From Streptomyces rugosispiralis (lineage in GTDB: Bacteria; Actinomycetota; Actinomycetes; Streptomycetales; Streptomycetaceae), in contig NZ_JANIAA010000014.1 in the NCBI RefSeq assembly GCF_024505145.1, positions 140,443 to 204,442 of the forward strand: a DNA stretch of 64,000 bases. The letters run 5' to 3'. Of this stretch, positions 41,358 through 50,768 are shown in pieces (positions within the stretch are counted from its first letter, which is position 1; each line of letters begins with the position of its first letter). The notes under the pieces are model-generated. The model did no database searches. It was not told the DNA's origin and saw only the letters and a program-made list of their open reading frames with translations. The position numbers and the translations under genes are program-made.

Positions 41358-43610
41358 ATGAGCCACACAAGCGGTCAGGCATCGGTTTCCCCGCAGCCCC
41401 AGCCCAACCCTCAGCCTTCGGTCGGGTCCATCGCGGCCCACCGGCCGCATGCTGTCGCCGCACCGGTGCGGCCGCTCGACCCCGACCTCGACGCCGACCC
41501 GGACTCGTACGAGGAGGGCGCCGGGCCCGGTACGGAGGGCGGGGAGCTGCCGCAGGGGCGGTTCCTGGACCGGGAGCGCAGCTGGCTCGCGTTCAATGAG
41601 CGGGTGCTGGAGCTGGCCGAGGACCCGGCCACCCCGCTGCTGGAGCGGGCCAACTTCCTGGCGATCTTCGCCGGCAATCTGGACGAGTTCTTCATGGTGC
41701 GGGTCGCCGGCCTCAAGCGGCGCATCGCCACCGGGGTCGCCACCCGCTCGGCCTCCGGGCTGCAGCCGCGCGAGGTGCTGGAGCTGATCTGGAACCGGTC
41801 CCGTGAGCTCATGGCCCGGCACGCCGCCTGCTACCAGCAGGACGTCGCTCCCGCGCTCGCGGAGGAGGGCATCCATCTGGTCCGCTGGCCGGATCTCACC
41901 GAGAAGGAGCAGTCCCGCCTCTTCACCCTCTTCCGGCAGCAGATCTTCCCCGTGCTGACCCCGCTCGCGGTGGACCCGGCACACCCCTTCCCGTATATCT
42001 CGGGGCTGTCGCTCAATCTCGCGGTCGTGGTGCGCAACCCCGTCAGCGGACATGATCACTTCGCACGTGTGAAGGTTCCGCCGCCGCTCTCCCGGTTCCT
42101 GGAGGCGTCGCCGCAGCGGTACGTGCCGCTGGAGGACGTGATCGCGGCGCATCTGGAGGCGCTCTTCCCGGGGATGGAGGTGCTCGCGCACCACATGTTC
42201 CGGGTCACCCGCAACGAGGACCTCGAGGTCGAGGAGGACGACGCCGAGAACCTCCTCCAGGCCCTGGAGAAGGAGCTGCTGCGCCGCCGCTTCGGGCCCC
42301 CGGTGCGGTTGGAGGTCGAGGAGTCCATCGACCCGTATGTGCTGGACCTGCTGGTGCGCGAGCTGAAGATCTCGGACGCGGAGGTCTATCCGCTGCCCGG
42401 ACCGCTCGACCTCACCGGCCTGTTCGGGATAGCCGCGCTGGACCGGCCGGAGCTGAAGTACCCCAAGTTCGTGGCGGGCACCCACCGGGACCTCGCCGAG
42501 GTGGAGTCCGCGTCCCCGCCCGACATCTTCGCGGCGCTGCGCGAGCGGGACGTCCTCCTCCACCACCCGTACGACTCCTTCTCCACCTCCGTGCAGGCGT
42601 TCCTGGAGCAGGCGGCCGCCGATCCGGACGTCCTGGCGATCAAGCAGACGCTGTACCGCACCTCCGGCAAGTCGCCGATAGTCGACGCGCTCATCGACGC
42701 CGCCGAGTCCGGCAAGCAGGTGCTGGTGCTGGTCGAGATCAAGGCCCGTTTCGACGAGCACGCCAATATCAAGTGGGCGCGCAAGCTGGAGGAGGCCGGC
42801 TGCCACGTGGTCTACGGCCTGCTGGGCCTGAAGACCCACTGCAAGCTGTCGCTGGTGGTCCGCCAGGAGGGCGAGACCCTCACCCGCTACTCGCACGTGG
42901 GCACCGGCAACTACCACCCCAAGACCGCCCGGCTGTACGAGGACCTGGGGCTGCTGACGGCGAGCTCCCAGGTCGGCGCGGACCTCTCCGACCTCTTCAA
43001 CCGGCTGAGCGGCTACTCCCGGCGGGAGAACTACCGGCGGCTGCTGGTCGCCCCCAAGTCGCTGCGCGGCGGGCTGATCACCCGGATCAACAAGGAGATC
43101 ACCCACCATCGGGCGGGCCGCCCGGCCTACGTCAAGATCAAGGTCAACTCGATGGTCGACGAGGCCGTCGTCGACGCCCTCTACCGGGCTTCGCAGGCCG
43201 GGGTGCCGGTGGATGTGTGGGTGCGCGGCATCTGCGCGCTGCGGCCGGGCGTCCCCGGGCTCTCGGAGAACATACGGGTCCGCTCGGTCCTCGGACGCTT
43301 CCTGGAGCATTCGCGCGTGTTCGCGTTCGGGAACGGCGGTGAACCGGAGGTGTGGATCGGCAGCGCCGACATGATGCACCGCAACCTCGACCGCCGGATA
43401 GAGGCGCTGGTGCGGGTCACCGACACCGGCCACCGCGCCGCCCTCAACCGCCTGCTGGAGACCGGGATGGCCGACTCCACCTCCTCCTGGCACCTGGGCC
43501 CGGACGGCGAGTGGACCCGGCACGCCACGGACGCGGACGGCCAGCCGCTGCGGAACGTTCAGGAGATGCTCATCGATGCCCGGAGGCGACGGCGTGGTTC
43601 AACGACATGA
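41358..43610 (+). CDS. ppk: Polyphosphate kinase 1
   Basis: Makes inorganic polyphosphate from ATP, reversibly. The 750-residue protein has the four PPK1 domains. The N-terminal domain begins near residue 70 with FLDRERSWLAFNERVLELAE, and the head domain follows. The phospholipase-D-like catalytic domains hold YSHVGTGNYHPKTARLYEDL, which includes the autophosphorylated His, and the later MMHRNLDRRIEALVRV. The first 65 residues are Gln/Pro-rich and disordered. I chose ATG 41358; an in-frame ATG at 41256 would add 34 residues. The next gene, coding for a polyphosphate-binding CHAD protein, overlaps its end by 35 bp, so they are coupled. Confidence 0.94.
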   Translation: MSHTSGQASVSPQPQPNPQPSVGSIAAHRPHAVAAPVRPLDPDLDADPDSYEEGAGPGTEGGELPQGRFLDRERSWLAFNERVLELAEDPATPLLERANFLAIFAGNLDEFFMVRVAGLKRRIATGVATRSASGLQPREVLELIWNRSRELMARHAACYQQDVAPALAEEGIHLVRWPDLTEKEQSRLFTLFRQQIFPVLTPLAVDPAHPFPYISGLSLNLAVVVRNPVSGHDHFARVKVPPPLSRFLEASPQRYVPLEDVIAAHLEALFPGMEVLAHHMFRVTRNEDLEVEEDDAENLLQALEKELLRRRFGPPVRLEVEESIDPYVLDLLVRELKISDAEVYPLPGPLDLTGLFGIAALDRPELKYPKFVAGTHRDLAEVESASPPDIFAALRERDVLLHHPYDSFSTSVQAFLEQAAADPDVLAIKQTLYRTSGKSPIVDALIDAAESGKQVLVLVEIKARFDEHANIKWARKLEEAGCHVVYGLLGLKTHCKLSLVVRQEGETLTRYSHVGTGNYHPKTARLYEDLGLLTASSQVGADLSDLFNRLSGYSRRENYRRLLVAPKSLRGGLITRINKEITHHRAGRPAYVKIKVNSMVDEAVVDALYRASQAGVPVDVWVRGICALRPGVPGLSENIRVRSVLGRFLEHSRVFAFGNGGEPEVWIGSADMMHRNLDRRIEALVRVTDTGHRAALNRLLETGMADSTSSWHLGPDGEWTRHATDADGQPLRNVQEMLIDARRRRRGSTT

Positions 43611-45345
43611 CCTGCCGCCGGCCGGGATGACGGGCGCCGCGGACCCGGCCGCCGGCCCGTCCCGCCCGGGGACCGACGGCGTGACGGACCGGGCGGCGGA
43701 GACCGCGACGGCACCTTACGGGGCTTCTGCGGCTTCTGCGGCTTCTGCGGCGTCTTCGAGAGCGGCCGCGTGGGAGTCGGCGACGGCCGGGGAGGTGCTG
43801 TCGACGTATCTGCACGCCCAGGCCGGGGACTTCCTGCGCAGCCTGCGGCTGCACCGCGAGAGCGGCTCCGACGTCCAGGAGGCGGCCGAGGCCGCCCGGC
43901 TGCTGCGCCGCGCCGCGCGGCGGATCAGCGGCGCGCTCTACGTCTACCGCCCGCTCACCGACACCGCCTGGTCCGATGAGCTGCGGACCGAGCTGGCCTG
44001 GCTGTCCGGCACGCTGGCGCGGGAGCACGGCTACGCGGAACGTCTTGACCGGCTGCGCGGCGCCCTGCACCGGCTCTCGGGCGCGGGCGGCCCCTCGGAC
44101 CGCTCGGCGCAGGGCGAGGGAACGGCCGCCGAGGCCGCGAGCCCGAGCGAGCGGCCCGCCGACACACAGCCGGTGAACGCGGCACACGCCACGAGCGCCG
44201 CGCGCACCGCGCGCGGCGGGGTGACGCTCGCGGTCGACGGCGCGGGCGGCCCCTCCGGCACCGCGGGCCCCCTCCCCCGCTCCAACCGTGCTTCCCGCCG
44301 CAGCGTCTCGCTGGCGGCTGGTGCGCCGGGAGGCGGTGCCGCGGACCCTGTCGGGGGGCAGGGTGCGCGGCCCGGTCCGGCCGACGCGGGCGGCGGCGCC
44401 GAGGGCGCGGCCGGGACGACCCGGGACCGGGACAGAGACCGGGACCGGGACGAGGGCCGGGCGGCCGGACGGCGCCGCGGCGAGCGCGGTGACAAGGGCG
44501 GCCGGAGCGCCAAGGGCGAGAAGGCCGAACGGTCCGGCCAGCCGGGCGCGGCCCATCAGCGGGCCGGTGCCGAGGAGGAGGCTCGCGGCGGGGCGCTGAC
44601 CGTGGGCGCGGCCCGCGCCGGTGCGCTGCTGGAGCGCCAGCTCACGCTGGCCCGGACTCGGTCCCACACCGCCGCCCTGGAGGCGCTCGGCTCCTCCCGT
44701 TTCCACGCGGTCGCCGACACCGTCGCCCTGCTCGCCTCCGACGTCCCGCTCGACGAGGCCAACGCCGCCCGCCCCGCCGGGCAGGTGCTGCCGCCGCTCG
44801 CCGAGCTGGCGAACCGGCGGCTGGCCGAGGCGGTGGAGGCGCTGCCGCTGGTCCGCGCCGGGCATCCGTACAACGCGGAGGCGCTGGTGCACGGCCTGGC
44901 GGCGACCCCGGCGGCGGACGCCCCGCCCGCCAGCGAGCGCCAGGACGCACCCTGGCACCAGGTGCGCCATCTGCTGCGGCTGCGGCGGTACGCGCTGGAG
45001 GTGCTCGACCAGGCGTGGCACCAGCCGGACGGGGCGAGCGGGCCCAACGGCTCCGGTCCTGGCGGTTCCGGTCCTGGCGGTTCCGGCCCCGGCGGTTCCG
45101 GCTCCGTGGACGCCGAGCCGTCGCTGTCCATGCGGCTGCTGGCCGCCGGGCAGGCGCTGGAGCGCCACCGCGACGCGGCCGAGGCGGCCGCCGCCGCGGC
45201 GGCGGCCGCCCGTACGCCCCGGATCGCCCCGGCGACGGCGTACGCGCTCGGGGTGCTCCACGCCGATCAGCGGCATGAGGTCGAGGCGGCCCGCTTCGCG
45301 TTCGGCCGGATCTGGCGGCGCGTGTCCGCCACCAGAGCCTCCTGA
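43576..45345 (+). CDS. CHAD-domain protein with large internal low-complexity insertion
   Basis: A 589-residue protein. CHAD domains are helical bundles with conserved His and basic residues that bind polyphosphate. The first half is at about residues 70-170 (VLSTYLHAQAGDFLRSLRLH, then VQEAAEAARLLRRAARRISG). The second half is at about 335-585 (RFAFGRIWRR near the end). Between them lie about 170 residues rich in Gly, Ala, Arg and Asp with an RDRDRDRD stretch. A tandem 15-bp repeat encodes a GSGPG run near residue 500. It starts inside ppk and is surely co-expressed with it. Confidence 0.85.
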   Translation: MPGGDGVVQRHDLPPAGMTGAADPAAGPSRPGTDGVTDRAAETATAPYGASAASAASAASSRAAAWESATAGEVLSTYLHAQAGDFLRSLRLHRESGSDVQEAAEAARLLRRAARRISGALYVYRPLTDTAWSDELRTELAWLSGTLAREHGYAERLDRLRGALHRLSGAGGPSDRSAQGEGTAAEAASPSERPADTQPVNAAHATSAARTARGGVTLAVDGAGGPSGTAGPLPRSNRASRRSVSLAAGAPGGGAADPVGGQGARPGPADAGGGAEGAAGTTRDRDRDRDRDEGRAAGRRRGERGDKGGRSAKGEKAERSGQPGAAHQRAGAEEEARGGALTVGAARAGALLERQLTLARTRSHTAALEALGSSRFHAVADTVALLASDVPLDEANAARPAGQVLPPLAELANRRLAEAVEALPLVRAGHPYNAEALVHGLAATPAADAPPASERQDAPWHQVRHLLRLRRYALEVLDQAWHQPDGASGPNGSGPGGSGPGGSGPGGSGSVDAEPSLSMRLLAAGQALERHRDAAEAAAAAAAAARTPRIAPATAYALGVLHADQRHEVEAARFAFGRIWRRVSATRAS

Positions 45346-45433
45346 CGCCGGGCCGGAGGGCGTAGGAGCGGACCGGAGGGCATCGGAGCGGAACGCGGAG
45401 GACAGCGGAGAACCGGGGAGGGAGAGACGGCGG

Positions 45434-45886
45434 ATGAACCGGCGGAATTCCCACGATGACGGGGAGACGGACACCGGGACGGTCCTGGCGGCGGGCTGTG
45501 TGCTGTGGCGACGGTCCCCGCGCGGCGGCGGGCTCGAGGTCGCCCTCGTCCACCGCCCCCGCTACGACGACTGGTCCCATCCCAAGGGCAAGCTGAAGCA
45601 CGGCGAGGAAGCGCTGCACGGCGCGGTGCGCGAGGTCGCCGAGGAGACCGGTATGGGCTGCGCCCCGGGCGAGGTGCTGCCCACCCTCCACTACACGGCC
45701 AAGGGCCGCCCCAAACAGGTCCGCTACTGGGCGGCGGAGGCGGTCGGCCACGACGAGACCTTCGTGCCCAACCGCGAGGTCGACCGCCTGCTCTGGCTGC
45801 CCCCGGACGCGGCCCGCCGCCGCCTCACCTACGACCACGACCGCACCCTTGTCGACGCGCTGCTGCACACCCTGCGGCCGTCCTGA
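45434..45886 (+). CDS. Nudix hydrolase (MutT-like)
   Basis: A 150-residue Nudix enzyme, which cleaves nucleoside diphosphates linked to another group. The Nudix box is GKLKHGEEALHGAVREVAEE followed by TG, matching GX5EX7REUXEEXGU with all metal ligands present. It lacks the C-terminal histidine phosphatase half found in mycobacterial MutT1. The start is ATG 45434 with GAGGGAGAGACGGCGG upstream. It follows the CHAD gene by 88 bp in the same direction. Its place after ppk and CHAD is compatible with a role in nucleotide or polyphosphate metabolism. Confidence 0.9.
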   Translation: MNRRNSHDDGETDTGTVLAAGCVLWRRSPRGGGLEVALVHRPRYDDWSHPKGKLKHGEEALHGAVREVAEETGMGCAPGEVLPTLHYTAKGRPKQVRYWAAEAVGHDETFVPNREVDRLLWLPPDAARRRLTYDHDRTLVDALLHTLRPS

Positions 45887-45907
45887 ACCGGTCTCGGTCT
45901 CCGCTGG

Positions 45908-46933
45908 TCAGCGGCGACGCAGGCGCTTGTCCGCGAGCGCCGGCGGCACGTAGTAGCTGTCCGCCCGGTTGAGGTCGGTGCCCGGCGGGACGATCTCGTC
46001 GATCCGGTCCAGGACGTCCTCGCTCAGCTCCACCTCGGACCCGGCGAGCAGATCCTCCAGCTGCTCCATGGTGCGCGGGCCGATGATCACCGAGGTGATG
46101 GCCGGATGCGCCCGTACGAAGGCGATGGCCAGGTGCGGCAGCGAGAGCCCGGCGTCGGACGCCAGCTCGGCGAGCGCGCCGACCGCCTCCAGCTTGCGCG
46201 CGTTGTCGGGCAGCGACGGGTCGAACTTGTGCTTCTCCACGGCCGCCCGGCCGCCGGACAGATCGATGTCGGACGCCTTGGTGTAGCGGCCGGTGAGCCA
46301 GCCCGCCGAGAGCGGACCCCAGCTCAGCACGCCCATCCCGTACTTCCGCGCGGTCGGCAGCACTGCCGCCTCCACGCCGCGCGCCAGGATCGAGTACGGC
46401 GGCTGCTCGCTGCGGAACCGTACGTGCCCGCGCCGCTCGGAGACCCACTGGGCCTCCACGATCTGCTCGGCCGGGAAGGTGGAGGAGCCGACGGCGCGCA
46501 CCTTGCCCGCCCTGACCAGGTCGGACAGGACCGACAGCGTCTCGTCGACGTCCGTCGTCGGGTCCGGCCGGTGGATCTGGTAGAGGTCGATGTAGTCCGT
46601 GCCCAGGCGGCGCAGGCTGTTCTCGACCTCGCGGGTGATCCAGCGCCGTGAGTTGCCGGCGTGGTTGGGGTCGTCGCCCATCGAGCCGTGGGCCTTGGTG
46701 GCCAGGACGATGTCGTCGCGGCGGCCCTTGAGGGCCTTGCCGACGATCTCCTCGGACTCGCCCGCCGAGTAGATGTCGGCGGTGTCGACGAAGTTGATGC
46801 CCGCGTCGAGGGCGCGGTGGATGATCCGTACCGAGTCCTCGTGATCGGGGTTGCCCAGGGCGCCGAACATCATCGCGCCCAGGGCGTACTCGCTCACCGA
46901 GATGCCGGTTCCGCCCAGGATCCTGCGCTTCAT
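45908..46933 (-). CDS. Aldo/keto reductase
   Basis: A 341-residue NADPH-dependent oxidoreductase with a TIM barrel. The catalytic Tyr is in FVDTADIYSAGESEEIVGKA, with the Asp of the tetrad just before it. The Lys and His appear in DDIVLATKAHG and YIDLYQIHRPDP. The C-terminal cofactor site is TSVIIGPRTMEQLEDLL. The sequence RILGGTGISVSEYALGAMMF is the family opening. It is divergent from an XRE regulator whose gene starts 174 bp away, and three direct repeats lie between them. Its substrate is unknown. Confidence 0.9.
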   Translation of the reverse strand: MKRRILGGTGISVSEYALGAMMFGALGNPDHEDSVRIIHRALDAGINFVDTADIYSAGESEEIVGKALKGRRDDIVLATKAHGSMGDDPNHAGNSRRWITREVENSLRRLGTDYIDLYQIHRPDPTTDVDETLSVLSDLVRAGKVRAVGSSTFPAEQIVEAQWVSERRGHVRFRSEQPPYSILARGVEAAVLPTARKYGMGVLSWGPLSAGWLTGRYTKASDIDLSGGRAAVEKHKFDPSLPDNARKLEAVGALAELASDAGLSLPHLAIAFVRAHPAITSVIIGPRTMEQLEDLLAGSEVELSEDVLDRIDEIVPPGTDLNRADSYYVPPALADKRLRRR

Positions 46934-46958
46934 GGCCTGATGCCTTCCTTCGTTTTCC

Positions 46959-47006
46959 ACGGCCGGTGCCTTCGACGGCCGGTGCCTTCGACGGCCTGTG
47001 CCTTCA
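46959..47006. repeat. Three 16-bp direct repeats between the reductase and its divergent regulator
   Basis: Two identical units acggccggtgccttcg (46959-46974, 46975-46990) and one variant (46991-47006). They lie in the divergent promoter region and may be operator sites. Confidence 0.7.
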
Positions 47007-47107
47007 GCCTCGGCTCCGGGCGGATACGTCACCAGGCCCGGTTCAACCTGGGTCTGCCAGAACCACCTGTCCGGCCCAGAATCCGCCGGCGCGCGGATAA
47101 TGAACGA

Positions 47108-47956
47108 ATGGGCCATTCCGAACCGGAGATCAAGGGGTTTCTCAAGGCGCGCCGGGCCGCGCTCGACCCGGCCGAGCTGGGGCTGCCGGAGGGCGTCGTC
47201 CGGCGCCGGGTGCGCGGTCTGCGCCGCGAGGAGGTCGCTCAGCGGGCCGGGATCAGCGTCGACTACTACACCCGTATCGAGCAGGGCCGGGCCCCGGCCG
47301 TCTCGGACTCGGTGGTCGACGGACTGGCGCGGGCGCTGCGGCTGACCCCGTCCGAGCACACCTATCTGCGCAACATCACCCTGCCCCGGCGGCGCGCCGG
47401 GGAGCCCGACTCCGACCCGCGGCCGCGGGTGCGGCCGGAGATCCAGCAACTGCTGAACGCGATGGACGGCACCGTCCCGGCCTATGTCTACGGACCGGCG
47501 ATGGACATCCTGGCCTGGAACACCCTCGGCACCCGGCTCGGCATCGACTACGCCGCGATCCCCGAGGAGCGGCGCAACAGCCCGCTGCTGGTCTTCCTCG
47601 ACCCCCGGGTGCGGGAGATCCATCCGAACTGGGCCGAGGTCGCCGACGACACGGTGGCCGGGCTGCGCGCGGAGACCGGCCGTCACCCGGGCAGTTCGCG
47701 GGTGTGCCGGGTGACCCATGAGCTGCTGGAGCGGAGCGAGGAGTTCCGGCGGCGGTGGGAGGCGCAGGCGGTGCAGGAGCGGACGCGGGGCGTCAAGCGG
47801 TTCCGCCATCCGGAGGCGGGGGAGCTGGTGCTGCGGTTCGAGGCGTTCGTGCTGCCCGCGGACCCGGGGCAGATGCTGTGCACCTATACGGCCGACGCGG
47901 GGTCGGCGACGGCGGAGGCGCTGAAGGTGCTGGCGGGCGCGGCGTCGGTGGCCTGA
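47108..47956 (+). CDS. XRE regulator with MmyB-like ligand-binding domain
   Basis: A 282-residue regulator. The helix-turn-helix runs from about residue 33 to 75 (LRREEVAQRAGISVDYYTRI, EQGRAPAVSDSVVDGLARAL). The C-terminal MmyB-like PAS-related domain has VYGPAMDILAWNTLGTRLG and ELLERSEEFRRRW. Such regulators in Streptomyces usually control an adjacent oxidoreductase gene in response to a lipid or small ligand, and the divergent aldo/keto reductase fits. ATG 47108 was chosen because it gives the usual start MGHSEPEIKGFLKARR. Confidence 0.88.
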   Translation: MGHSEPEIKGFLKARRAALDPAELGLPEGVVRRRVRGLRREEVAQRAGISVDYYTRIEQGRAPAVSDSVVDGLARALRLTPSEHTYLRNITLPRRRAGEPDSDPRPRVRPEIQQLLNAMDGTVPAYVYGPAMDILAWNTLGTRLGIDYAAIPEERRNSPLLVFLDPRVREIHPNWAEVADDTVAGLRAETGRHPGSSRVCRVTHELLERSEEFRRRWEAQAVQERTRGVKRFRHPEAGELVLRFEAFVLPADPGQMLCTYTADAGSATAEALKVLAGAASVA

Positions 47957-48006
47957 CGGTCACCGGCGGCTCGAGAACTGCTCCGTTTTTGTCGCGTCCC
48001 ACCTCC

Positions 48007-48035
48007 TTGACGCGACTGGAAACTTTCCTTACTTT
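48007..48035 (+). promoter_or_regulatory. Promoter of the amino-acid permease gene
   Basis: TTGACG (48007-48012) and TACTTT (48030-48035) are spaced by 17 bp, the best match to a housekeeping promoter in this window. Transcription would start about 40 bp before the ATG. Confidence 0.6.
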
Positions 48036-48086
48036 CATTCCCTCCCACGGTGGCGCCAGTGGCGCCAGAGGGCAATGGAGGTCCGG

Positions 48087-49742
48087 ATGTCCGGCACCGA
48101 GGGCGGATTCGTCCGCCGTATCGGCCTGTTCCAGTCGACCGCCATCAACATGAGCCAGATGTGCGGCATCGGGCCGTTCGTCACCATCCCCCTCATGGTC
48201 GCCGCCTTCGGCGGACCACAGGCCGTCATCGGCTTCGTCGCGGGCGCGGTGCTCGCGCTCGCCGACGGGCTGATCTGGGCCGAGCTGGGCGCCTCGCTGC
48301 CCGGGGCCGGGGGCAGCTATGTGTATCTGCGTCAGGCGTTCCAGTACCGCAGCGGCAAGCTGATGCCGTTCCTGTTCGTCTGGACGGCGATGCTGTTCAT
48401 CCCGCTGATCATGTCCACGGGTGTGGTCGGCCTCGTGCAGTATCTGGGCTATCTCTGGCCGGATATGACGCAGACCCAGGGCGATCTGGTCGGCCTCGGC
48501 GTCATCGTCCTGGTCATCGGGCTGCTGTGGCGGGGCGTCGAGCACATCGCCCGGATCACGGCCGTCATGTGGTGCGTGATGATCGCCTCCGTGGTCCTCG
48601 TCATCGTGGCGGCCTTCAGCCACTTCGACGCGGGGCAGGCGTTCACCTATCCGGACCACGCCTTCGAGCTGACCAGCGGTCACTTCTGGACCGGGTTCGC
48701 CGCGGGCCTGACCATCGGGATCTACGACTACCTCGGCTACAACACCGCCGCGTACATGGGCGCCGAGATCAAGGACCCCGGCCGCACCCTGCCGCGGGCG
48801 ATCGTCACCTCGATCGCCGGGATCATGGGGATCTACCTGCTGCTGCAGATCGGCACGCTCGGCGTCGTCGACTGGCACGAGATGACCGACCCCGACTCGG
48901 TGGCCGCCCAGTCCGTCGCCTCGGCGGTGCTGGAGGAGACCTGGGGGAAGGGCGCGGCCGACGTCGTCACCGTGCTCATCCTCATCACGGCCTTCGCATC
49001 GGTCTTCGCCGGGCTGCTGGGCGGCTCCCGGGTGCCGTACGACGCCGCCCGCGACCGGGTCTTCTTCCGGCCGTACGGCAAACTCCACCCGCGTCATCGC
49101 TTCCCCGTGCTGGGCCTGGCCACGATGGGCGTCGTGACCGCGATCGGCTTCCTGATCGGCCGCCACACCGATCTGGCCACGCTCATCCAACTGCTGACCA
49201 CGGTCATGGTGATCGTGCAGGCCCTGGCGCAGGTCGTCGCCGTCACGGTGCTGCGCCGCCGCCAGCCCGGCCTGCGGCGGCCGTACCGGATGTGGCTCTA
49301 TCCGCTGCCGAGCGTGGTGGCGCTGGTGGGCTGGCTGGTGATCTACGGCTACGCGGACAAGAACTCCCCCGGGCGGCACCCCATCGAGTGGTCGCTGGCC
49401 TGGGTCGCGGCGGGGTGTGTGGCGTTCGTGCTGTGGGCGCGGATGGAGAAGGTGTGGCCGTTCGGCCCGAAGGAGATCAGCGAGGAGTACGCGGCGGGCG
49501 GCGACCCCGATACGGCGGGCGACCCCGATAGGGCAGGCGGCGCCGATACGGCAGGCGAGCCCGGTACGGCGGGCGACCCCGATACGGCAGGCGGCGCCGA
49601 TACGCCATACGGCGCCGGTACGGCAGGCGCCGCCGGGGGCGCGGCGAACGCCCTGGGCGGCACGGGAGACGGCCCTGACGGCCCTGACGGCCCGGACGGC
49701 GCCGTCAGCCCCGGGGCGCCACCGCCTCCCACCGCACCGTGA
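48087..49742 (+). CDS. APC-family amino-acid permease with repeat-coded C-terminal tail
   Basis: A 551-residue transporter of the amino acid-polyamine-organocation superfamily with about 12 membrane segments. The first helix GLFQSTAINMSQMCGIGPFV and the later DYLGYNTAAYMGAEIKDPGR hold the conserved substrate-site features of the family. After residue 470 the protein changes to a hydrophilic tail made of about seven GDPDTA-like hexapeptides, coded by an 18-bp tandem repeat (49497-49625). The tail overlaps the next convergent gene by 38 bp. ATG 48087 follows GGAGG; an upstream in-frame ATG at 48075 would add four residues. Substrate unknown. Confidence 0.85.
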   Translation: MSGTEGGFVRRIGLFQSTAINMSQMCGIGPFVTIPLMVAAFGGPQAVIGFVAGAVLALADGLIWAELGASLPGAGGSYVYLRQAFQYRSGKLMPFLFVWTAMLFIPLIMSTGVVGLVQYLGYLWPDMTQTQGDLVGLGVIVLVIGLLWRGVEHIARITAVMWCVMIASVVLVIVAAFSHFDAGQAFTYPDHAFELTSGHFWTGFAAGLTIGIYDYLGYNTAAYMGAEIKDPGRTLPRAIVTSIAGIMGIYLLLQIGTLGVVDWHEMTDPDSVAAQSVASAVLEETWGKGAADVVTVLILITAFASVFAGLLGGSRVPYDAARDRVFFRPYGKLHPRHRFPVLGLATMGVVTAIGFLIGRHTDLATLIQLLTTVMVIVQALAQVVAVTVLRRRQPGLRRPYRMWLYPLPSVVALVGWLVIYGYADKNSPGRHPIEWSLAWVAAGCVAFVLWARMEKVWPFGPKEISEEYAAGGDPDTAGDPDRAGGADTAGEPGTAGDPDTAGGADTPYGAGTAGAAGGAANALGGTGDGPDGPDGPDGAVSPGAPPPPTAP

Positions 49743-50517
49743 CCTCGCCCTGGCGCCAGCGCCGTGGGCCGTCGGTGAGCGGCCAGCCCTCGGCGCGCAG
49801 CGTCTGGGCGCTGCGTATCCAGCGCTGACGCGCGCTGAGCGGCGCGTACGGCGCGGCGGCCGCCCACGCGCGGTCGAAGTCGCGCAGGAAGGTGTGCACC
49901 GGCTCACCCGGCACATTGCGGTGGATCAGCGCCTTGGGGAGCCGTTCGGCCAGGTCGGAGGGGCGTTCCAGGGAGCCGAGGCGGGCCGCGAAGGTCACGG
50001 TGCGCGGGCCCGCCGCGTCGAGCGCGACCCATACGTGCCGTCGCCCGATCTCGTCGCAGGTGCCCTCCACCAGCAGTCCGCCGGGCGCCAGCCGGGCGCA
50101 CAGCCGCCGCCACACGGCGGCGACCTCGCCCTCCTCGTACTGGCGCAGCACATTGGCCGCCCGGATGAGCGCCGGGCGGGCCCCGCCGGGCAGCGGCACC
50201 TCGAAGCCGCCGTGCGCGAAGGTGAGCCCCTCGCGCTCGTACGGCCGCGCGGCCAGCACGCGACCGGGGTCGATCTCGACCCCGACGACGCGGGCCCCGG
50301 CCCGTACGGTCCGCAGCCGGTCCAGCAGTTCGACGGCGGTCCACGGGGCCGCCCCGTACCCCAGATCCACCGCCACCGGCGCCTCCCCGGCCCGTCGCAG
50401 CGCGGGCCCGTGCGCCGCCGCGATCCACCGGTCCATCCGGCGCAGCCGGTTGGGGTTGGTCGTCCCGCGGGTCGCCGAACCGATCGGACGGGACGGCGGG
50501 GGAACGCGGGCGGACAT
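49705..50517 (-). CDS. Class I SAM-dependent methyltransferase
   Basis: A 270-residue protein with a Rossmann methyltransferase core: VAVDLGYGAAPWTAVELLDR is the SAM motif I, VVGVEIDPGRVLAA the second strand with the acidic residue that binds ribose, and LAPGGLLVEGTCDEIGRRHV the later strand. The N-terminus MSARVPPPSRPIGSATRG is typical of a Streptomyces family I know only as a predicted methyltransferase. Its substrate is not evident. It is divergent from mshA across 250 bp that include tandem repeats, and convergent with the permease. Confidence 0.8.
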   Translation of the reverse strand: MSARVPPPSRPIGSATRGTTNPNRLRRMDRWIAAAHGPALRRAGEAPVAVDLGYGAAPWTAVELLDRLRTVRAGARVVGVEIDPGRVLAARPYEREGLTFAHGGFEVPLPGGARPALIRAANVLRQYEEGEVAAVWRRLCARLAPGGLLVEGTCDEIGRRHVWVALDAAGPRTVTFAARLGSLERPSDLAERLPKALIHRNVPGEPVHTFLRDFDRAWAAAAPYAPLSARQRWIRSAQTLRAEGWPLTDGPRRWRQGEVTVRWEAVAPRG

Positions 50518-50597
50518 GGCGCTGAGCCTATGCCGGGGCGGAGGCGCGGCCCGATGCCGGGGCGGACGCTGTGCCTGGGGTGGGGGGGACCCCATGT

Positions 50598-50658
50598 CGG
50601 GGCCGCTGGGAAACCCGTACCGGGGCCGCTGGGGAACCCATAGCGGGGCCGCTGGGGA
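50598..50658. repeat. Tandem 22-bp repeat upstream of mshA
   Basis: Nearly three copies of a unit beginning cggggccgctgggaaacccg lie between the methyltransferase and mshA. Two are full length, the third is partial. Confidence 0.65.
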
Positions 50659-50768
50659 GTGGCCGTCGGACATCAGAACGTCACGCTTTGGCAAAGCGGA
50701 AATGGGAACCATACGTTCCGGTGTTGACGCCCTGGAGGGAGCCCGCCCCGGCAAGGAGGTAACGCGCG

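Noticed and set aside
44288..44599. Alternative frames in the low-complexity part of the CHAD gene
   Set aside because: They contain only Arg/Ala/Gly-rich shadow sequence, and the CHAD frame continues through the region to conserved sequence on both sides.
47099..47345. Overlapping ATG MNEWAIP before the XRE regulator
   Set aside because: It is in another frame and yields a sequence without the HTH; ATG 47108 gives the known family start.
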